DNA from: Nesterenkonia muleiensis
GTDB lineage: Bacteria; Actinomycetota; Actinomycetes; Actinomycetales; Micrococcaceae
Assembly: GCF_003600155.1 (NCBI RefSeq)
Contig: NZ_QWLD01000016.1
Coordinates: 186,001-250,000 of the forward strand
Direction: 5' to 3'
Length of the DNA: 64,000 bases
Positions 23,890 to 32,349 of the stretch are shown piece after piece (position 1 is the first letter of the stretch; every line of letters begins with the position of its first letter). The position numbers and the translations under genes were made by a program. The notes beneath the pieces are model-generated. The model was not told the DNA's origin, made no database searches, and saw nothing but the letters and a program-made list of their open reading frames with translations.

Positions 23890-25227
23890 TCAGCCTTCTG
23901 CGGCAAGCTGTCCGCAGGCGCCGTCGATCTCCTTGCCCCGGGTGTCACGCAGCGTGGTGGGCACCCCGGCGGAATTGAGCCGGTCGATGAACTCCTGCAT
24001 CACCGCAGGCTCCGAGGAGGTCCACACTGAGTTCGGAGTCGGGTTCAGTGGAATCGGGTTCACATGCACCCACCCACGGCCGCGCGCGTTGAGCTTCTGC
24101 GCCAGCAGGTCGGCCCGCCAGGGGTGGTCGTTCATGTCCTTGATCAGCGCATACTCGATCGAGACCCTACGGCCGGTGGTCTCGTAGTAGTAGCGGGCGG
24201 CGTCGATGGCCTCATCGGCCTTCCACCGCGAGTTCACCGGAATCAGCTCATCGCGCAGTTGGTCGTCCGGCGCGTGCAGGCTCAGCGCGAAGGTGATCGG
24301 CAGGTGCTCATCGGCCAGTTTCCTGATGGCCGGCACCAGCCCGACCGTGGAGACGGTGATCCCGCGGGCGGACATGCCCAGTCCCTCGGGAGCGGGGTCG
24401 ATCATCCGCCGCACCGCATTCATCACCCGCTTGTAGTTCGCCAACGGCTCCCCCATACCCATGAACACAATGTTGGAGACTCGTTGCGGACCGGCCTTCC
24501 CTCCGGAGGCGGCAGCGGTGGAGGCCTGCCCCTGTTTGACCGCTGAGGTCTCGGGCTCTGCGAAGTCCGACTCCTCGCCGAGCCCTGCGTGGTCGGCTTC
24601 TTCGGCCAGCTCCTTGGCGTTGGGAGCGTCAAGCTCACCGGCGGCGATGACCCGATTGGCCTGCACGATCTGGTCGACGATCTCCCCGGTGGACATGTTC
24701 CGGGTCAGCCCGTTCTGCCCGGTGGCGCAGAAGGGGCAGTTCATCCCGCAGCCGCACTGGCTGGAGATGCACAGGGTGATGCGCGACTTATAACGCATCA
24801 GCACCGACTCCACCAGGGCACCGTCGAAGAGCCGCCAGAGAAACTTGATCGTGGCGCCGTCGTCGGTTCTCAGCCGGCGCACCTCGGTGAGCAGCGGTGG
24901 GAGGAACTCCCCCACCAGCTGCTCGCGGGTATCAGCGGGCAGGTCGGTCATCAGCGCCGGATCGGAGGTGTAGTGCTGGAAGTAGTGGACGCTGAGCTGC
25001 TTGGCGCGGAAGCCGGGAAGGCCCAGCTCCTTCGCCTTGGCAATGCGCTCCTCCAGGGACAGATCTGCCAGATGCGTGGGCGGCTGCTTGATCCGCTTGG
25101 ACTGGGCGAACTGCAGCTTGGGCCGGCCCTCGGCGTCGACGGCCTGGGTCCATCCTTCGGCACGGGGCTTGACCTGAGGGCGGGAGACGGAGGACGACGC
25201 CGCCTCGGCACCAGTTGTTTCAGACAT
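23890..25227 (-). CDS. rlmN: Dual-specificity rRNA/tRNA (adenine-C2) methyltransferase RlmN
   Basis: RlmN is a radical S-adenosylmethionine enzyme that methylates A2503 of 23S rRNA and A37 of some tRNAs. The 445 aa product has the 4Fe-4S motif CGMNCPFC in [16 protein letters not shown], the strand motif [14 protein letters not shown], and the second catalytic cysteine near the C-terminus in [25 protein letters not shown] hydrophilic, acidic insertion of about 50 residues (from roughly AAGELDAPN to GKAGPQ) lies between the cluster motif and NIVFMG, making the protein longer than the usual 350-400 aa. A nested hairpin lies in its upstream region at 25272-25338. Confidence 0.95.
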   Translation of the reverse strand: MSETTGAEAASSSVSRPQVKPRAEGWTQAVDAEGRPKLQFAQSKRIKQPPTHLADLSLEERIAKAKELGLPGFRAKQLSVHYFQHYTSDPALMTDLPADTREQLVGEFLPPLLTEVRRLRTDDGATIKFLWRLFDGALVESVLMRYKSRITLCISSQCGCGMNCPFCATGQNGLTRNMSTGEIVDQIVQANRVIAAGELDAPNAKELAEEADHAGLGEESDFAEPETSAVKQGQASTAAASGGKAGPQRVSNIVFMGMGEPLANYKRVMNAVRRMIDPAPEGLGMSARGITVSTVGLVPAIRKLADEHLPITFALSLHAPDDQLRDELIPVNSRWKADEAIDAARYYYETTGRRVSIEYALIKDMNDHPWRADLLAQKLNARGRGWVHVNPIPLNPTPNSVWTSSEPAVMQEFIDRLNSAGVPTTLRDTRGKEIDGACGQLAAEG

Positions 25228-25271
25228 CCCGCCTATTCTCCCACGGGCGGACCAATCCAGTGCTCCATTGC

Positions 25272-25338
25272 ATCTGCACAGTCAGATTGCCAGGAATCGC
25301 TGGATTCCTCAGCTGGATGGCAAATAGACTGTGCAGAT
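25272..25338. repeat. Nested 67-base inverted-repeat structure
   Basis: ATCTGCACAGTC (25272-25283) pairs perfectly with GACTGTGCAGAT (25327-25338). Inside lie TTGCCA/TGGCAA (25287-25292 and 25318-25323) and GGAATC/GATTCC (25293-25298 and 25303-25308), giving one long cruciform-like stem. It sits between the end of the siderophore-interacting protein gene and the start of rlmN, both on the minus strand. It may be a terminator of the iron operon or a small palindromic repeat element. Confidence 0.6.
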
Positions 25339-25390
25339 TCGGTCGGGATGCGGGGAACCGCGGTTCAGCAGGGCTGGCGGCAGGTCCGCG

Positions 25391-26389
25391 CTAGGCGCCG
25401 GGGGTTCCTTTGCGCCAGTAGCCCATGAAACTGACCTGCTTCCGCGACAGGGCCACGTCTTTGACCAAGTGGCGGCGCAGGCCGGCGATGAGCCCCGCCT
25501 CTCCGGCCAGCCAGGCGTATTCGCGAAAGCCGTCAGGGGTCGCGGTCTCCCAGAGAACACCCGCGTCGTCGACCTCCGGCAGTTCCTGAGGCGTACCGAC
25601 CAGCGCACCGACCGGCTCTGCGCCTGGCTCCCAGGTGGCACGGCGAGCGGTGAAGATCTTCATCCGACGTTGGCCCCAGTCCTGGACCGAGGAGCGCAGA
25701 GCTGCCCCCAGGTACACGCCATCACGCGGCAGCCAGTGGATGCGCACGCTGGAGCGAGAGGCCACCTCGAGCACGTCCTCAGCGGCGGGAACCTCCAGAT
25801 AGGCCTCGCCGTGGTAGTGCTCAGGCAGTGATTCCAGGATCGCGCAGATCGCAGGGACGGCGGTCTCATCCCCTGCCAGCAGCAGGTCATGGGCACTGCC
25901 CGGAGTGAAATCGATACCTCCGCCGGACTGCTCAGAGCGCCGGTCGGGGCCGATGATGACCAGCTCATCCCCGGGTTCGGCCGATACTGCCCAGCCGGCG
26001 GCGGGCCCGGAGCCTCCATCGGGCTCCACGTGGATGACGAAGTCGATGTCGACCTCCCGGACGTGAGTCCGGATGGCCCGCACCGTATAGGTTCGGATCG
26101 GGTTGCGCTGGTCATCGTCGAGCTGCCGCCAGGCGTTGTACCACTGCATCATCGGTGCCGGAGGGTCGGCAAAGAGACCCAGTTCAGGCAGGGAGCCGTC
26201 CTCACGGGGCAGAAAGAGCTTGATGCGCTGGTCCCAGGCAGCCGGTGAGTCCCCCGAGCCCGCCGGCCCGAAGTGTTCCAGCTCCTCGCCGGTGACAGTG
26301 ACCCGCAGGAAGTGCGGGGACAGCCTGACCACCCGCGCCACCTGAGTCAGGTAAGCGCGAGTGGCCGGCCGCAGTGCAGTCTCAGCCAT
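25391..26389 (-). CDS. Siderophore-interacting protein (NADPH-dependent ferric-siderophore reductase family)
   Basis: The 332 aa product has the FAD-binding part, with RTYTVRAIR (the R-x-Y-T flavin motif), DIDFVIHVEPDGGSGPAAGWA and LVIIGPDRRS, and the C-terminal SIP domain with LLAGDETAVPAICAILESLP and EYAWLAGEAGLIAGLRRHLV. ViuB/FhuF-like flavoproteins of this group release iron by reducing the ferric siderophore in the cytoplasm. It starts directly after the stop of the binding-protein gene, as the last gene of the uptake operon. Confidence 0.93.
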   Translation of the reverse strand: MAETALRPATRAYLTQVARVVRLSPHFLRVTVTGEELEHFGPAGSGDSPAAWDQRIKLFLPREDGSLPELGLFADPPAPMMQWYNAWRQLDDDQRNPIRTYTVRAIRTHVREVDIDFVIHVEPDGGSGPAAGWAVSAEPGDELVIIGPDRRSEQSGGGIDFTPGSAHDLLLAGDETAVPAICAILESLPEHYHGEAYLEVPAAEDVLEVASRSSVRIHWLPRDGVYLGAALRSSVQDWGQRRMKIFTARRATWEPGAEPVGALVGTPQELPEVDDAGVLWETATPDGFREYAWLAGEAGLIAGLRRHLVKDVALSRKQVSFMGYWRKGTPGA

Positions 26390-27439
26390 TCAGTCGATGT
26401 TCTCCACGGCCTCGGCCAACTGCGGGGTCAGCTCTTCGAGCACCAGTTCGATGCTCAGCGGGGACCCGGCGCTGAAGGCCTGGACCAGATCGGAACCGTC
26501 CTCCAGGATCACCGCGCGGTCCTCCGCGACCACTGATAGGGAGCTGATCAGCGGGTCCTCACGCAGCTCATCGGCGGTGAACCCTATCGGGAACAGCACA
26601 GCGACATCGGCGTCGAAGACCTCGACCTGCTCCTCGGCCACCTCGGCGTAGAAATTGTCCGGGTCAGCGATGTCCGCGGCTGGACCGTAGAGCTCGAAGC
26701 CCAGCATCTCGATGAGGTCCCAGCGCATATCCCCTGCGGTGTGCAGGCCGTAGGCCGCGCCGAATTTGGAGCCGGTGACCGCCTCCAGCCCTTCGAACTC
26801 GGGGTGTTCCTCAGCCACTGCGTCGATGCTCTCCTGGGTCTCGGCGACCAGCTGCTCGCCCTCCTCTGAGAGCCCGAGCGCATCGGCGACCAGCTGGGTC
26901 TGATTGTCCCAGCCGGGGTTGAAGTTCCCCGCGCCCTCAGGCCCTGAGATGGTGGGGGCGATCTCGGAGAGCCGATCATACTCGTCCTCCTCATAGCCGG
27001 AGTTGACGTTGAGGATCAGGTCAGGGTCCAGCGACTGGATGAATTCGTAGTCGATCTCCTCAGCCCGGGGAATCACCTCTGGGGCCTCGCTGAACAGGTC
27101 CGCGGCCCAGGGGCCGACGCCGTGGGTCTCCTCGCCGAAACCCAGCCAGTCATGGACGGCGACCGGCTCCACGCCGAGCGCCAGGGCGATCTCCGCATCG
27201 GACCAGCCGAGGGCGACCACCCGGAGGTCTCCGTCCTCGGGTGCCAGGACTTCGGTGGGGCCGTACATGTGGTCGACCACGGCCAGGACACCGTCGGCGG
27301 CGGCATCAGTCGTCTCAGCGGTGCCGTTGCCGGTGTCAGTGTCGTCTGCAGCGGCGTCGTCTCCGTTGTCACCGCAGGCGGTCAGCGCCAGCGCGGAGGC
27401 GGTGAAGACTGCGGTGAGGGTCAAGAGCGGTTTCTTCAA
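26390..27439 (-). CDS. Ferric-siderophore ABC transporter substrate-binding lipoprotein
   Basis: The 349 aa precursor has a signal with lipobox LTAC (C22) and a low-complexity D/T/A linker. The mature part is a FepB/FhuD-type fold with RVVALGWSDAEIALALGVEP and LDPDLILNVNSGYEEDEY. It binds the iron-loaded siderophore outside the cell. A 64-base gap separates it from the ATPase gene, and the sequence AAGGTTAATTCGG there could be a weak second iron-regulator half site. Confidence 0.92.
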   Translation of the reverse strand: MKKPLLTLTAVFTASALALTACGDNGDDAAADDTDTGNGTAETTDAAADGVLAVVDHMYGPTEVLAPEDGDLRVVALGWSDAEIALALGVEPVAVHDWLGFGEETHGVGPWAADLFSEAPEVIPRAEEIDYEFIQSLDPDLILNVNSGYEEDEYDRLSEIAPTISGPEGAGNFNPGWDNQTQLVADALGLSEEGEQLVAETQESIDAVAEEHPEFEGLEAVTGSKFGAAYGLHTAGDMRWDLIEMLGFELYGPAADIADPDNFYAEVAEEQVEVFDADVAVLFPIGFTADELREDPLISSLSVVAEDRAVILEDGSDLVQAFSAGSPLSIELVLEELTPQLAEAVENID

Positions 27440-27503
27440 TGGGTCTCCTTCAAGAGGTGAGGGAAGGTTAATTCGGAGGTGGTGCTTTCACTTGGGGCAG
27501 CTC

Positions 27504-28334
27504 TCAGTCCGGTGCAGGTGCCCGGGGGATGACCAGGGGGCGTCCGGTCTCGGGATCATCGATCACCCGGGCGGCGACGCCGAAGACCTCTTGGACGAGC
27601 TCTGCGGTGCCGATCTGCTCCGGGGTTCCTTGGGCGATGATCTCGCCGCTGCGCATGGCCACCAGGTGGGTCGCATAACGCAGGGCCTGGTTGAGGTCGT
27701 GGAGCACCGCGACCAGGGTGCGCCCTTGACGCTGGAGCTGGGTGCACAGTTCCAGCACTTCGATCTGATGGGCGATGTCCAGGTAGGTGGTGGGTTCGTC
27801 CAGCAGCAGGATGGGGGTCTGCTGGGCCAGGGCCATGGCGATCCAGGTACGCTGGCGCTGCCCACCGGAGAGCTCGTCCACCGACCGGGTGGCCAGTTCT
27901 GCGGTCCCGGTGACCTCCAGCGCCTGGCGGACAGCAGCCTCGTCCTCCCGGCCCCAGCGTTTGAGCAGGCTCTGGTGGGGATGCCTGCCCCGGGAGACCA
28001 GGTCGGTGACGGTGATGCCCTCCGGCGCCACGGATGATTGCGGCAACAGCCCTACCGCCCGGGCAAGCTGTTTGGTGGGCAGCGAGGTGATGGCCGAGCC
28101 GTCGAGCAGCACCTCTCCGGCGCTCGGACGGATGAGCCGGGCCAGGCTGCGCAGGAGGGTGGATTTTCCGCAGGCGTTGGGGCCGATGATCACGGTGAAC
28201 GAACCGTCGGGAATCCGCAGGTTCAGTTCGCTGAGCACGGTGCGTTGGTCGTATCCGGCGGTCAGCCCCTGAGCTGCCAGCCGGACAGCGGTCTTCGCAC
28301 ATGCCGTGCCAAGGTCAGGGTGGAGGGTGGTCAT
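27504..28334 (-). CDS. Ferric-siderophore ABC transporter ATP-binding protein (FepC-like)
   Basis: The 276 aa ATPase carries Walker A GPNACGKSTLLRSLARLI, Q-loop near VGLLPQSSVAPEGITV, signature DELSGGQRQRTWIAMALAQ and Walker B ILLLDEPTTYLDIAHQIE, a pattern specific for iron-siderophore and cobalamin importers. The asparagine-alanine-cysteine in Walker A is normal for this family. The ATG at 28334 overlaps the permease stop by 4 bases. Confidence 0.94.
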   Translation of the reverse strand: MTTLHPDLGTACAKTAVRLAAQGLTAGYDQRTVLSELNLRIPDGSFTVIIGPNACGKSTLLRSLARLIRPSAGEVLLDGSAITSLPTKQLARAVGLLPQSSVAPEGITVTDLVSRGRHPHQSLLKRWGREDEAAVRQALEVTGTAELATRSVDELSGGQRQRTWIAMALAQQTPILLLDEPTTYLDIAHQIEVLELCTQLQRQGRTLVAVLHDLNQALRYATHLVAMRSGEIIAQGTPEQIGTAELVQEVFGVAARVIDDPETGRPLVIPRAPAPD

Positions 28335-29395
28335 GAGACTCCTTTCCGGCTGCGGCCCATGGTCACCAGCAGCCACACCAGATACGCCCCGCCCAGCACC
28401 AGGGTGACCACGCCCACCGGCAGGCTGACCGGGATCATCTCTGTCCGGGCGATGGCGTCTGAGGCGGTCAGCAGCACCGCTCCCATCGCGGCGGCCGGAA
28501 TCAGCTGGACCGAGGAGGCCCCGGTCAGCCGAAGGGCCAGCTGCGGGGCCACCAGCGCGATGAAGGCGATGGGGCCCGCCGCCGCGGTGACCACCGAGAC
28601 CAGCAGGATCCCGCAGACGAACTGCACCATCCGCACGCGTTCCAGCCGTATGCCCAGCCCTGCGGCGGCGTCGTCGCCCATCTCCATCAGACGCATGTCC
28701 CTGGCGTGGATGAGCATGACCGGTAGGGCTGCAGCGATGATCACCAGCAGCGGCAGCACGTGGACCCAGGCGATGTCATTGACCGAGCCCGCACCCCAGG
28801 TGGCCACAGACATGGCGGCCTCGAGGCTGAGCACAGTGAGCAGATAGGTGTTGAATGACCCCAGGAAGATGCTGACCCCGATGCCCACGATGATGATCCG
28901 CAGCCCGGACACGCCGCGCTTCCAGGCCAGCAGATAGACCGCTGCACCGGTGGTCAGGCCGCCCAGGACGGCACCGACCGGGGTGGCCCAGAGCCCGGTG
29001 AAGCCCGCGGCTGCCACCAGCAGGGCACCGGTGTAGGCGCCGGTGGAGAAGCCGATGATGTCGGGGCTGCCTAGCGGGTTGCGGGTCTGGGACTGGAACA
29101 CCGCGCCGGCCAGAGCAAGCGCCGCCCCGCCGAGCAGAGTGAAGACCACCCGCGGGGCACGCCATTCGAGCACGACTCTGGCGGCGCCGTCATCGGCACG
29201 GCCCAGGAGGCTGTCGATGACCTCAGACGCCCCCAGCATGGCTGATCCGCTGATCATGTTCCACCAGGCCACTGCTGCCGCAGCCAGCAGCAGAACGGCG
29301 GTGACTACGACGGCTCGGTGTTCCACAGCAGCACTGAACGGACCGATGCGCACCGGACGACTGCCCGGACCGAACAGCTCTGCGGTGGCGGTCAC
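28331..29395 (-). CDS. Ferric-siderophore ABC transporter permease (FecCD family, second subunit)
   Basis: The 354 aa FecCD permease has about ten helices. Family marks are GAALALAGAVFQSQTRNPLGSPDIIGF, the AWGAGSV-type loop (ATWGAGSVNDIAW), LGIRLERVRM and GPIAFIALVAPQLALRLTG. The GTG at 29395 overlaps the first permease's stop (GTGA), and its own end overlaps the ATPase start. Longer in-frame starts would be antisense to the other permease. Confidence 0.92.
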   Translation of the reverse strand: MTATAELFGPGSRPVRIGPFSAAVEHRAVVVTAVLLLAAAAVAWWNMISGSAMLGASEVIDSLLGRADDGAARVVLEWRAPRVVFTLLGGAALALAGAVFQSQTRNPLGSPDIIGFSTGAYTGALLVAAAGFTGLWATPVGAVLGGLTTGAAVYLLAWKRGVSGLRIIIVGIGVSIFLGSFNTYLLTVLSLEAAMSVATWGAGSVNDIAWVHVLPLLVIIAAALPVMLIHARDMRLMEMGDDAAAGLGIRLERVRMVQFVCGILLVSVVTAAAGPIAFIALVAPQLALRLTGASSVQLIPAAAMGAVLLTASDAIARTEMIPVSLPVGVVTLVLGGAYLVWLLVTMGRSRKGVS

Positions 29396-30462
29396 AGGTT
29401 CTTCACCGCCTTCCGCCGAGTCAGCCAGATCAGCACCGGGGCGCCGAGGAAGGCGGTCACCACACCGGCGGGCAGCTCGGCGCTGACGACGACGCGGGCC
29501 AGGACGTCTGCGGTGAGCACCAGGATGGGTGCGGCCAGCAGGCTCAGCGGGATCAGCCAGCGGTGGTCCGGGCCCACCAGTATGCGCAGCGCATGGGGGA
29601 CCATGAGCCCGATGAAGGACAGCGGCCCGGCGGCTGCGGTGGCCGCCCCGCACAGCAGCGTCACCGCTGCCAGGCCGGTGATCCGGGTCAGTCCGGGCCG
29701 GGCGCCGAGGGCGACGGCGGCGTCGTCGCCCAGGGACAGTGCGTTCAGAGCACGGGGCAGCAGCAGCCCCAGCGCTGTGCCGGCCAGGATGAACGGCAGG
29801 ACAGCGCCCAGCTCGTCGAAGCCGCGGCCCTGCAGGGAGCCGGCTGACCAGAAGCGGACCCGGTCGAAGACATGAGGCATAGTCAGGGTGATCGCAAAGC
29901 TGATCCCGGTCAGCAGGGCGGCGATGGCCACTCCGGTGAGCACCAGTTTGGCAGGACTGGCACCCATGGGCCCAGTGGTGCCGATGATGTAGACGGCCAC
30001 ACCGACTACCAGCGCCCCGGTCATGGCCAGCCAGACGTGAGCACCGCCGATGGTGGTGCCCAGTGTTGTCGAGCCCAGCACCACCGCAGTGTAGGCCCCG
30101 GCGTTGACTCCTAGGAGTCCGGGGTCCGCCAGCGGGTTGCGGGTCATGGCCTGCATCAGGACTCCTGCTGCGCCGAGGGCTGCTCCGACCAGTACAGCCA
30201 GCAGCGTGCGCGGGACCCGGCGCTCCAGAATGAGCAGCTCTGTGGTGCTGCGGGATTCCGGCGGGAGGTCACCGGCAATCCAGCGGGTGAGTGTCTCGGA
30301 CACGTGGTGGGCCGAGATGTCACCGGAGCCGATGAACAGGCTGCTCCAGCACAGTGCCGCCAAGGCTGAGGCACCGATGAGGATCACCAGCAGACGACGG
30401 CGCCCGGGCGAGCTGAGCCGCTGGGCGGCCTGCAGCTCGTGTTGGGCGATCTGAACGCTCAC
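29392..30462 (-). CDS. Ferric-siderophore ABC transporter permease (FecCD family, first subunit)
   Basis: The 356 aa permease is the first gene of the uptake operon. It shows LILERRVPRTLLAVLVGAAL, GVLMQAMTRNPLADPGLLG, FWSAGSLQGRGFDEL and GPLSFIGLMVPHALRILVGPDH, all typical of FecCD/BtuC-fold permeases. The start at 30462 lies about 90 bases from the iron-box-like repeat at 30551-30568, which implies repression by a DtxR/IdeR-type regulator when iron is plentiful. Confidence 0.93.
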   Translation of the reverse strand: MSVQIAQHELQAAQRLSSPGRRRLLVILIGASALAALCWSSLFIGSGDISAHHVSETLTRWIAGDLPPESRSTTELLILERRVPRTLLAVLVGAALGAAGVLMQAMTRNPLADPGLLGVNAGAYTAVVLGSTTLGTTIGGAHVWLAMTGALVVGVAVYIIGTTGPMGASPAKLVLTGVAIAALLTGISFAITLTMPHVFDRVRFWSAGSLQGRGFDELGAVLPFILAGTALGLLLPRALNALSLGDDAAVALGARPGLTRITGLAAVTLLCGAATAAAGPLSFIGLMVPHALRILVGPDHRWLIPLSLLAAPILVLTADVLARVVVSAELPAGVVTAFLGAPVLIWLTRRKAVKNL

Positions 30463-30550
30463 TGACGCTCCTTATGGGCGAACCCCGAGTGTGGCAGAGA
30501 AGGACACTCTTTAGATAACTATGGCGTGCCCGAATAATGCTGACTTGGAT

Positions 30551-30568
30551 AAGGTAAACCTATACCTT
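30551..30568. promoter_or_regulatory. Iron-box-like inverted repeat (DtxR/IdeR type)
   Basis: AAGGTA-AACCTA-TACCTT is a perfect 6-6-6 repeat. The left part, TAAGGTAAACCTA, resembles the DtxR/IdeR consensus TTAGGTTAGCCTAACC. It stands between the siderophore-uptake operon and the divergent FMN protein gene, so it could control one or both. No dtxR gene is in the window. Confidence 0.6.
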
Positions 30569-30749
30569 GGAGTGTGCAAGTGCAGTCTCGTGCCCAAATG
30601 GGGTCATTGAATCTCAGCGCCCCGACATCCGACAGGTGTTGAATGCATCGCCTCAAGGTTTCAACAGCTGAGGAGTGAAATAACACAGTGAAATCTGATT
30701 GTATGAGGCATGTGACACTACACCCTCTAGCCATGTGAGACACTCACTC

Positions 30750-31385
30750 ATGCTGCAAAACACCATCGCGCGCCCGGCACCGCTCACGCATGCACGGGTG
30801 CGCGAACTCATCGGTGAGCCGGATCAGTCTGCCATCGATAAGGTGCAGGACCGGATAGACCCGCACATCTACCGGTTCATCGCGCACTCACCTTTTCTGG
30901 CCATCGCCACCGCCCACGCAGACGGCACGGCGGACTCTTCCCCCCGTGGTGACTACCCGGGCTTCGTGAAGGTTCTCGACGACCAGACGTTGGCCATCCC
31001 TGACCGGATCGGCAACAACCGGATCGACACTTTCGAGAATCTGGCCAGCGATCCGCGCATCGGGCTTCTGTTCCTGGTGCCCGGGCATCGCGAGACTCTG
31101 CGGGTCAACGGCAGAGCCTATCTCACTGAGGATCCCAACGTGCTCACCCGCCTGGAGGCTGAAGGCAAGGCACCCAGGCTGGCGATCATCGTAGAAGTCG
31201 AGGAGGTGTTCATCCATTGCGGACGGGCGGTGCTGCGTTCTCGGCTCTGGGATCAGGACAGCACCGCACTGGCCGAGCATGTGCCGTCCATCGGAGAGAT
31301 TGTCGCAGCCCAGTACCATCGCGAGGATGTGACCGCCGAAGCAGTCGATGAAGGCATCGAAAGCGCCTATAAGAACCTCTACTGA
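30750..31385 (+). CDS. FMN-dependent pyridoxamine-phosphate-oxidase-fold protein, MSMEG_1061 family
   Basis: The 211 aa product has the split-barrel FMN-binding fold with FLAIATAHADGTADSSPRGD, LAIPDRIGNNRIDTFENL and IGLLFLVPGHRETLRVNGRA. The paired motifs SSPRGD and IPDRIGNNR mark the MSMEG_1061 subfamily, which lacks a proven substrate. The ATG at 30750 has a weak ribosome site. It is 19 bases before the 2Fe-2S reductase gene, suggesting a redox pair. It faces the iron-uptake operon across the iron-box-like site. Confidence 0.85.
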   Translation: MLQNTIARPAPLTHARVRELIGEPDQSAIDKVQDRIDPHIYRFIAHSPFLAIATAHADGTADSSPRGDYPGFVKVLDDQTLAIPDRIGNNRIDTFENLASDPRIGLLFLVPGHRETLRVNGRAYLTEDPNVLTRLEAEGKAPRLAIIVEVEEVFIHCGRAVLRSRLWDQDSTALAEHVPSIGEIVAAQYHREDVTAEAVDEGIESAYKNLY

Positions 31386-31404
31386 TCGGCACCTGACACC
31401 TTTG

Positions 31405-32325
31405 ATGAACACTGACTCTGAACTGCTCATAGTCGACGATATGTCTCCGGCTGCCGAGAACATCTGCACTGTCACTCTGCGCTCAGCCAGCCAGCGCAGG
31501 CTCCCCAGCTGGAGGCCCGGAGCGCATATTGACCTGGAGCTGCCCAACTGGATCACTCGGCAGTACTCCTTGTGCGGAGACCCCAACGACCAGCACAGCT
31601 ACCGCATCGGCGTGCGGCTGGAGGAGCTCAGCCGCGGCGGCTCCGAGTACATTCACCGTTTGCTGCGTCCGGGAACGCTCCTGAAGGTCCGAGGACCACG
31701 CAGCACATTTCCCGACCGAACCCCTGCTGGGACGGTGTTCATCGCCGGGGGTATCGGCATCACCGCGGTGTTGGCGATGTTTCTGCGCGACCATGCCCAA
31801 GGTCTCCGCCCCATGCTCCTCTACGCAGGACGCAGCAGAGCCGCCATGCCTTTCCTTGATGAGCTGCCGGAGGACGCGGAGGTGGTCATCGCCGCCAAGG
31901 ACGAGGATCAGCGGCTGGACTTCGCCGATCTGGCCGCACGGCTTCCTGCGGGCACTGCGATAGCGGTCTGCGGTCCTAGCCGGATGGTCTCCGCGGTGGA
32001 GGAGGCATTTCCCGAGGAGAAGTTCCAGGTTCATGCCGAACGGTTCCGCGCCGAGCCGCGCGCATTCGTCAACACTGAGTTCCTCACCGCATGCGCCCGC
32101 AGCGGCATGGAGGTCACTGTGGGTGAGCATGAATCACTGATGGGCGCACTGGCCAGAGCAGACCGCCCCCTGGCGGCCGGCTGCCGCGAAGGTGTGTGCG
32201 GCTCCTGTGAGGTCAGAGTGCTCTCCGGGGAACCGGAGCACCGGGACCTGATCGGCGCACCACCGGGAAAGATGTATCCCTGCGTCTCCCGCAGCAGCAG
32301 CGAACGCCTAGTCCTCGACCTCTAA
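31405..32325 (+). CDS. PDR/VanB-type oxidoreductase (FMN reductase with C-terminal 2Fe-2S ferredoxin)
   Basis: The 306 aa product has, in order, an FMN-binding barrel (GAHIDLELPNWITRQYSLCG), a pyridine-nucleotide site (FIAGGIGITAVLAMFL, YAGRSR) and a plant-type 2Fe-2S ferredoxin with CREGVCGSCEVRVL plus a distal cysteine in MYPCVSRS. Such reductases pass electrons from NAD(P)H to Rieske oxygenases (as in phthalate and vanillate demethylases). No oxygenase gene lies nearby. It sits between the FMN protein and an amidohydrolase with short gaps. Confidence 0.88.
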   Translation: MNTDSELLIVDDMSPAAENICTVTLRSASQRRLPSWRPGAHIDLELPNWITRQYSLCGDPNDQHSYRIGVRLEELSRGGSEYIHRLLRPGTLLKVRGPRSTFPDRTPAGTVFIAGGIGITAVLAMFLRDHAQGLRPMLLYAGRSRAAMPFLDELPEDAEVVIAAKDEDQRLDFADLAARLPAGTAIAVCGPSRMVSAVEEAFPEEKFQVHAERFRAEPRAFVNTEFLTACARSGMEVTVGEHESLMGALARADRPLAAGCREGVCGSCEVRVLSGEPEHRDLIGAPPGKMYPCVSRSSSERLVLDL

Positions 32326-32349
32326 CACCACCGACCGCGAAGGAGCCTG

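Noticed and set aside
27440-27503. A second iron box upstream of the siderophore-binding protein gene
   Set aside because: AAGGTTAATTCGG matches only one half of the consensus and lacks an inverted partner.
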